Shown: positions 60,150 to 64,000 of the stretch, in pieces
Layout of the letters: every line of letters begins with the position of its first letter
Position numbering within the stretch: position 1 is the stretch's first letter
DNA from: Lamellibrachia satsuma
Lineage: Eukaryota > Annelida > Polychaeta > Sabellida > Siboglinidae
Assembly: GCA_033239005.1 (NCBI GenBank)
Contig: BSQZ01000029.1
Coordinates: 4,070,001 to 4,134,000 of the forward strand
Length of the DNA stretch: 64,000 bases
Direction: 5' to 3'
Program-made: the position numbers and the translations under genes
The notes under the pieces: generated by a model
The model's database searches: none
What the model was told of the DNA's origin: nothing
The model's input: only the letters and a program-made list of their open reading frames with translations

Positions 60150-60430
60150 TTAAAGAGAAACTGCACTTTTAAAAAGAAGAGTCTTAATCTGCTTCTTGAA
60201 GCTGTTATGACAATCTGCAGCACGCATGGCAAGATTGATCCGCGCGGTGAGAATGCTCTGTCGCCAGGCAGGTGTCGATGAATTACCTGTTTTCCGAGCG
60301 GGTAAAACATCAGCAAATTTTATTAATTGTGAACGATGAAATTGGTAACGAAAGAAACATTGCAACTCAACAAGTAGGTGTAGCAAGTAACAAGTTTTGA
60401 GCCACGGTGTTTTTGTACAAAATAAGAAGA
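60150..60430 (-). pseudogene. Second CR1-like element, 3' end of ORF (inverted copy)
   Basis: Minus strand: FFRYQFHRSQLIKFADVLPA, RKTGNSSTPAWRQSILTARI, NLAMRAADCHNSFKKQIKTL, LFKSAVSL and stop. The open frame extends upstream to 60,686 through unrelated sequence. Confidence 0.6.
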
Positions 60431-60719
60431 ACCTGGTTGCCCGGCCTGTGAGTAATAATAGGACAAACTGCTGTGCAACATTGTCAATAGAATCGACTCG
60501 CTTCGGTGTCTCAGCGCGCTCCATGTGCGTCAGTGCGTAGCAGCCAGGTCTGCCGACGCTGCTATTACAAAATACTCGCCGGGCTGTAGACTGCCCCGTA
60601 GACTGGTAAGAATCACAACACAGTGGATGTAAACATATCGTCCGTTTCTGCAGCGCGTGATGGTTTAACCATTCGTAAAACGGCAACCCTACGATTTTCT
60701 ACTATTTGATAACCTAGGA

Positions 60720-61946
60720 ATTGTTACATTTGTGATCATATGATTTGTGAATGGATGCTGACCAACTGTACCAAAATGGGATTTGATATATGTACATGGA
60801 GAACAATAATTGGACATTTCCACTTGTTTTCAAAGTCTAGCAGGACTAGAAACAAACAGCCTATTGGGGATTAGTCCCCTCACCTTACTGTGCACCACCT
60901 GGGTTATAGTTGCCTTAAACCTCTTTGCATGTAGGCAGATGAATGAGGTCAATGGAGCATGTAGTCCTGCACACCACAAAACCAACGATACACGTATAAC
61001 ACCACAGCTGGTAAACGTGACCTTAGGTGGACAAACCGCAGTGCTCCAAAACACCATTAACTACCATTTTAATGGGACTTACTATCTTAACTTGGAGTTT
61101 CGACATGGTAAACTTAGGATCACTTGGGGTCACACAGCAAACCCAAACCCATATAGAGAGTAACCACCTTACACATCCTACATGGACTATAAGTTATTAA
61201 AGGCGGGGGATACTCAGATTATCCCAGGACCCTCAGAGAATGACTGCCGTGTTTGCAGCAAGGAAGTGGACACACAACATGGTCTATAATGTGACACTTG
61301 TGATGTTTGGCTGCACCCAAGCTGTGTTAATAACCAACAGGAGCTTTGTGTATTTGAAACTTATGACATCCCCTTTATGATTTCAGGATGTGAAAGGGAA
61401 GAACATTAAAAAAATTACATCAATAACATAGAATGTGATGTGTTTAATGGCAGTGATAGATACTTAATCATTGGCATTGATGCAGACACACAGACAATAT
61501 TATACCCTATCACTGTCTCTGGTTTATCTTTTGTTCATATTAATGTAAATGGTTTTGATGTCGAGGGTCGGAAAGATTAAATTAAATTTCAACGAAAGCC
61601 TTTTGTCGTTATTGGCATAAATTAACCAAAATTCAATAATGATATGCTCACTAGTAACTTTGATATTCCCTTGATGACATCCCCTTGATGTGTTCAAGAT
61701 GTGAATGGGAAGAAAATGAAAAAAAATTACACCAGTGACCAGCATGTGATGTGTTTAATGGCAGTGGTAGATATTCAATCATTGGCATAGATGCAGATAA
61801 AAAAAACAATATTATACCCTCCCTCTGTCTCTGTTCTATCTTGAAAAATCAGAACTGATACCATAAGATCTTGAAGGTATCTGTGGAGTAGTCGCATTCC
61901 CAAACAAACATAACATTATTGTTGATAACACACACACACACACACA

Positions 61947-62015
<69 letters not shown>

Positions 62016-62062
62016 CACACACACACACACACACGCACGCACGCACACGCACATACACACAC

Positions 62063-62104
<42 letters not shown>

Positions 62105-63172
62105 ACCACCACCACCACCACCACCACCACCTAATGAGAATGTAAACTGGTTTATTAAAATGGATACAATACGTGATCATTTTAATAACACTAAACTGGA
62201 ATTTATCATCAACGGTGGTCTCAACTGTGCATTAGTAAAACAACGATTAGAACATCACACTAAGCACTTTGTACGTACTTGTGAGTTATTCGGCTCATTA
62301 TCCAACCCACTGGAGTAACAAAAGTCTTACCTTGATTGTTGTGATTATGAGAGCATTAGTGGAGCATGATGTCATATCTGGTGGTATTGCAGACCACCAT
62401 CTTGTCTACTGTGTGACCTCTGATAAGTACCGTACACCTACTCAGACTCACAGAACTATAGAAATGAGAAATTTCTAAAACTTTAGCATTGATGACTCTT
62501 GTAATGATTTAGACCTTTGTCACTGGGTTTCTATTGTGCTGTTTGAGGATGTGGATGATATTTATCGGAGATTTAAGGATCTCTTTACACAAGTCTGTAA
62601 CACGCACTGCCCTTTACATTCATTCTAAATCTCTCTCTGAAATCTGGAATGTTTATCACAGGATGGAAGCATGCAAAATGTTGCCACTTTACAAATCAGG
62701 TCCATATCTGGGTCTAGTCTACGACAAAACAAAAACGCTAAGTTCAAAGAGCTAGGCTGGCTATCATTACAACAAAGATGGGATTTTCGTAAATGCGTTT
62801 TTATGTACAAATTATTGAATGGTCTAGCACTACAATATTTGTGTTATATGTTTTCATCAAATAGTCACTCCTATAATAGTAGAAATACCTCACAGCCAGA
62901 ACCACGTAAAGCCAGAACTGCCAACTATCAACACAGTTTCAGTGTATCCGGTTTGAAGTTATGGAATAGCTAGCCACAGGACATTCAAAACAGACAATCT
63001 GTTGCAAGCTTCAAGAAGTCACTACACAAATAGTTGAGTGCTACCCCATTATTTTAAATATTCTCTGTTTTTTTTTAAATTTTATTATTTAATTTTTTTA
63101 TTTCAATCAAAGATAGTGTGTAACGAAGAATGTTACCGAGTAAAAATAAAATTATCAATCAATCAATCAGGA
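60720..63172 (+). pseudogene. CR1-like element, plus-strand copy 2, with 3' tail
   Basis: Leader (LTNCTKMGFDICTWRT, about 60,757), hydrophobic region, then GDTQIIPGP (61,210) at the 2A-like site. PHD finger remains follow, with an in-frame TAA replacing a codon (LQ.CDTCDVW). Endonuclease blocks follow (VFAHINVNGFDVEGRK; IADHHLVYC near 62,390), then the C-terminal LGWLSLQQRWDFRKCVFMYK (62,755). The tail AATTATCAATCAATCAATCA ends at about 63,170. A (CA)n tract is inserted within the endonuclease region. Confidence 0.76.
61930..62130. repeat. (CA)n followed by (CAC)n
   Basis: About 170 bp of CA with ACAACA and GCACGC breaks, then ten CAC triplets to 62,130. Absent from the other three copies of the CR1-like element. 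Confidence 0.96.
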
Positions 63173-63558
63173 TGTTGTTTAGCCATTAGATGTCTTAGCA
63201 TCAACTGTGTAGCTGTGAGCAAAGGGAGGCGTTTGTAGAACTAGTCACGTTAGATAAGTCTACACGCCAATGTGATAGATGTCCCTGCGGGAGTATTGAT
63301 GATATATGTTTTAAGTTGAGTTTATGTTAGAAAATGTTTTGTGTGTGTTATGACTAGATGTTAGTAGAAGCTTGTAAGATTACACTGGATGATTAACCCC
63401 GGTCCGATTATCAGAGATTCAGAAGAATAAACTATATTACATAGACCCATAAATCGACTTGTTTCTTTGTAAATTACTGACTAACTATCGTGTATTAAAT
63501 GTTTATTTTTGCACTTGTCTTTGTTGTCTTGTTCACTCGTGCAACCACTATTCACGAG
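63173..63558 (+). repeat. LTR-like direct repeat, copy 4
   Basis: Counterpart of 18,139-18,543, directly after the CR1 tail and before the leader. Confidence 0.6.

Positions 63559-64000
<442 letters not shown>

Larger units (their letters stand above)
58585..63172. repeat. Large inverted repeat 2, right arm
   Basis: Reverse complement of 49,864-53,150, retaining pieces lost from that arm (ORF block at 58,840-59,520, the second CR1-like 3' end at 60,150-60,430 on the minus strand, one 124-bp unit) and carrying an extra (CA)n tract and a partial internal duplication near 61,440-61,840. Confidence 0.85.

Overview
This is eukaryotic (metazoan) DNA. The main evidence is an interrupted SLC23 (nucleobase/ascorbate transporter) gene with GT..AG introns, abundant (TA)n, (CA)n and CAG microsatellites, and remains of several animal retrotransposon classes: CR1/L2-like non-LTR, Ty3/gypsy LTR and Ngaro-type tyrosine-recombinase elements. 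The mixture would suit an invertebrate such as a lancelet or a mollusc, but nothing here fixes the species. I see no bacterial-style operons, rRNA, tRNA or CRISPR arrays.

Layout. 1-18,960 and about 39,590-64,000 are two direct copies of one repeat-rich segment. Each copy holds degraded reverse-transcriptase fragments, then an LTR-like repeat of about 390 bp, then a large inverted repeat (arms of roughly 3.3-4.6 kb, spacer about 5.5 kb), then a second LTR-like repeat and a CAG-rich tract. The arms carry a CR1-like element with an N-terminal hydrophobic segment, a 2A-like motif, a PHD finger and an APE endonuclease. The spacer carries a 20-bp iteron array ending in a 20-bp hairpin and a few small unexplained ORFs. 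Copy 2 is interrupted by an insertion at about 41.69-47.69 kb with a CR1-like RT, a tyrosine-recombinase fragment, a TatD-like hydrolase and part of a gypsy pol. It also has a gypsy integrase-end/LTR fragment at 54.4-55.2 kb.

Between the two copies lies an SLC23-like transporter gene on the + strand (24,088-39,256). I can place ten exons with consistent phases and canonical splice sites, but four in-frame stop codons and replacement of the key substrate-binding residues make it a probable unprocessed pseudogene. One exon is partly duplicated, one intron begins with a minisatellite that re-copies the splice donor, and the intron between the eighth and ninth exons contains a 7.25-kb Ngaro-type element.

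The Ngaro-type element (30,256-37,507, coding on the - strand) has split direct repeats about 99.5% identical. In transcription order it encodes an SGNH-hydrolase-like protein, Gag with a zinc knuckle, RT-RNase H and a tyrosine recombinase with all catalytic residues. It carries only one in-frame stop and two frameshifts, and it sits inside a (TA)n tract, so it is a young insertion.

No complete ordinary cellular gene is intact in the window. All boundaries and similarity statements come from reading by eye; no alignment, gene prediction or database search was run.
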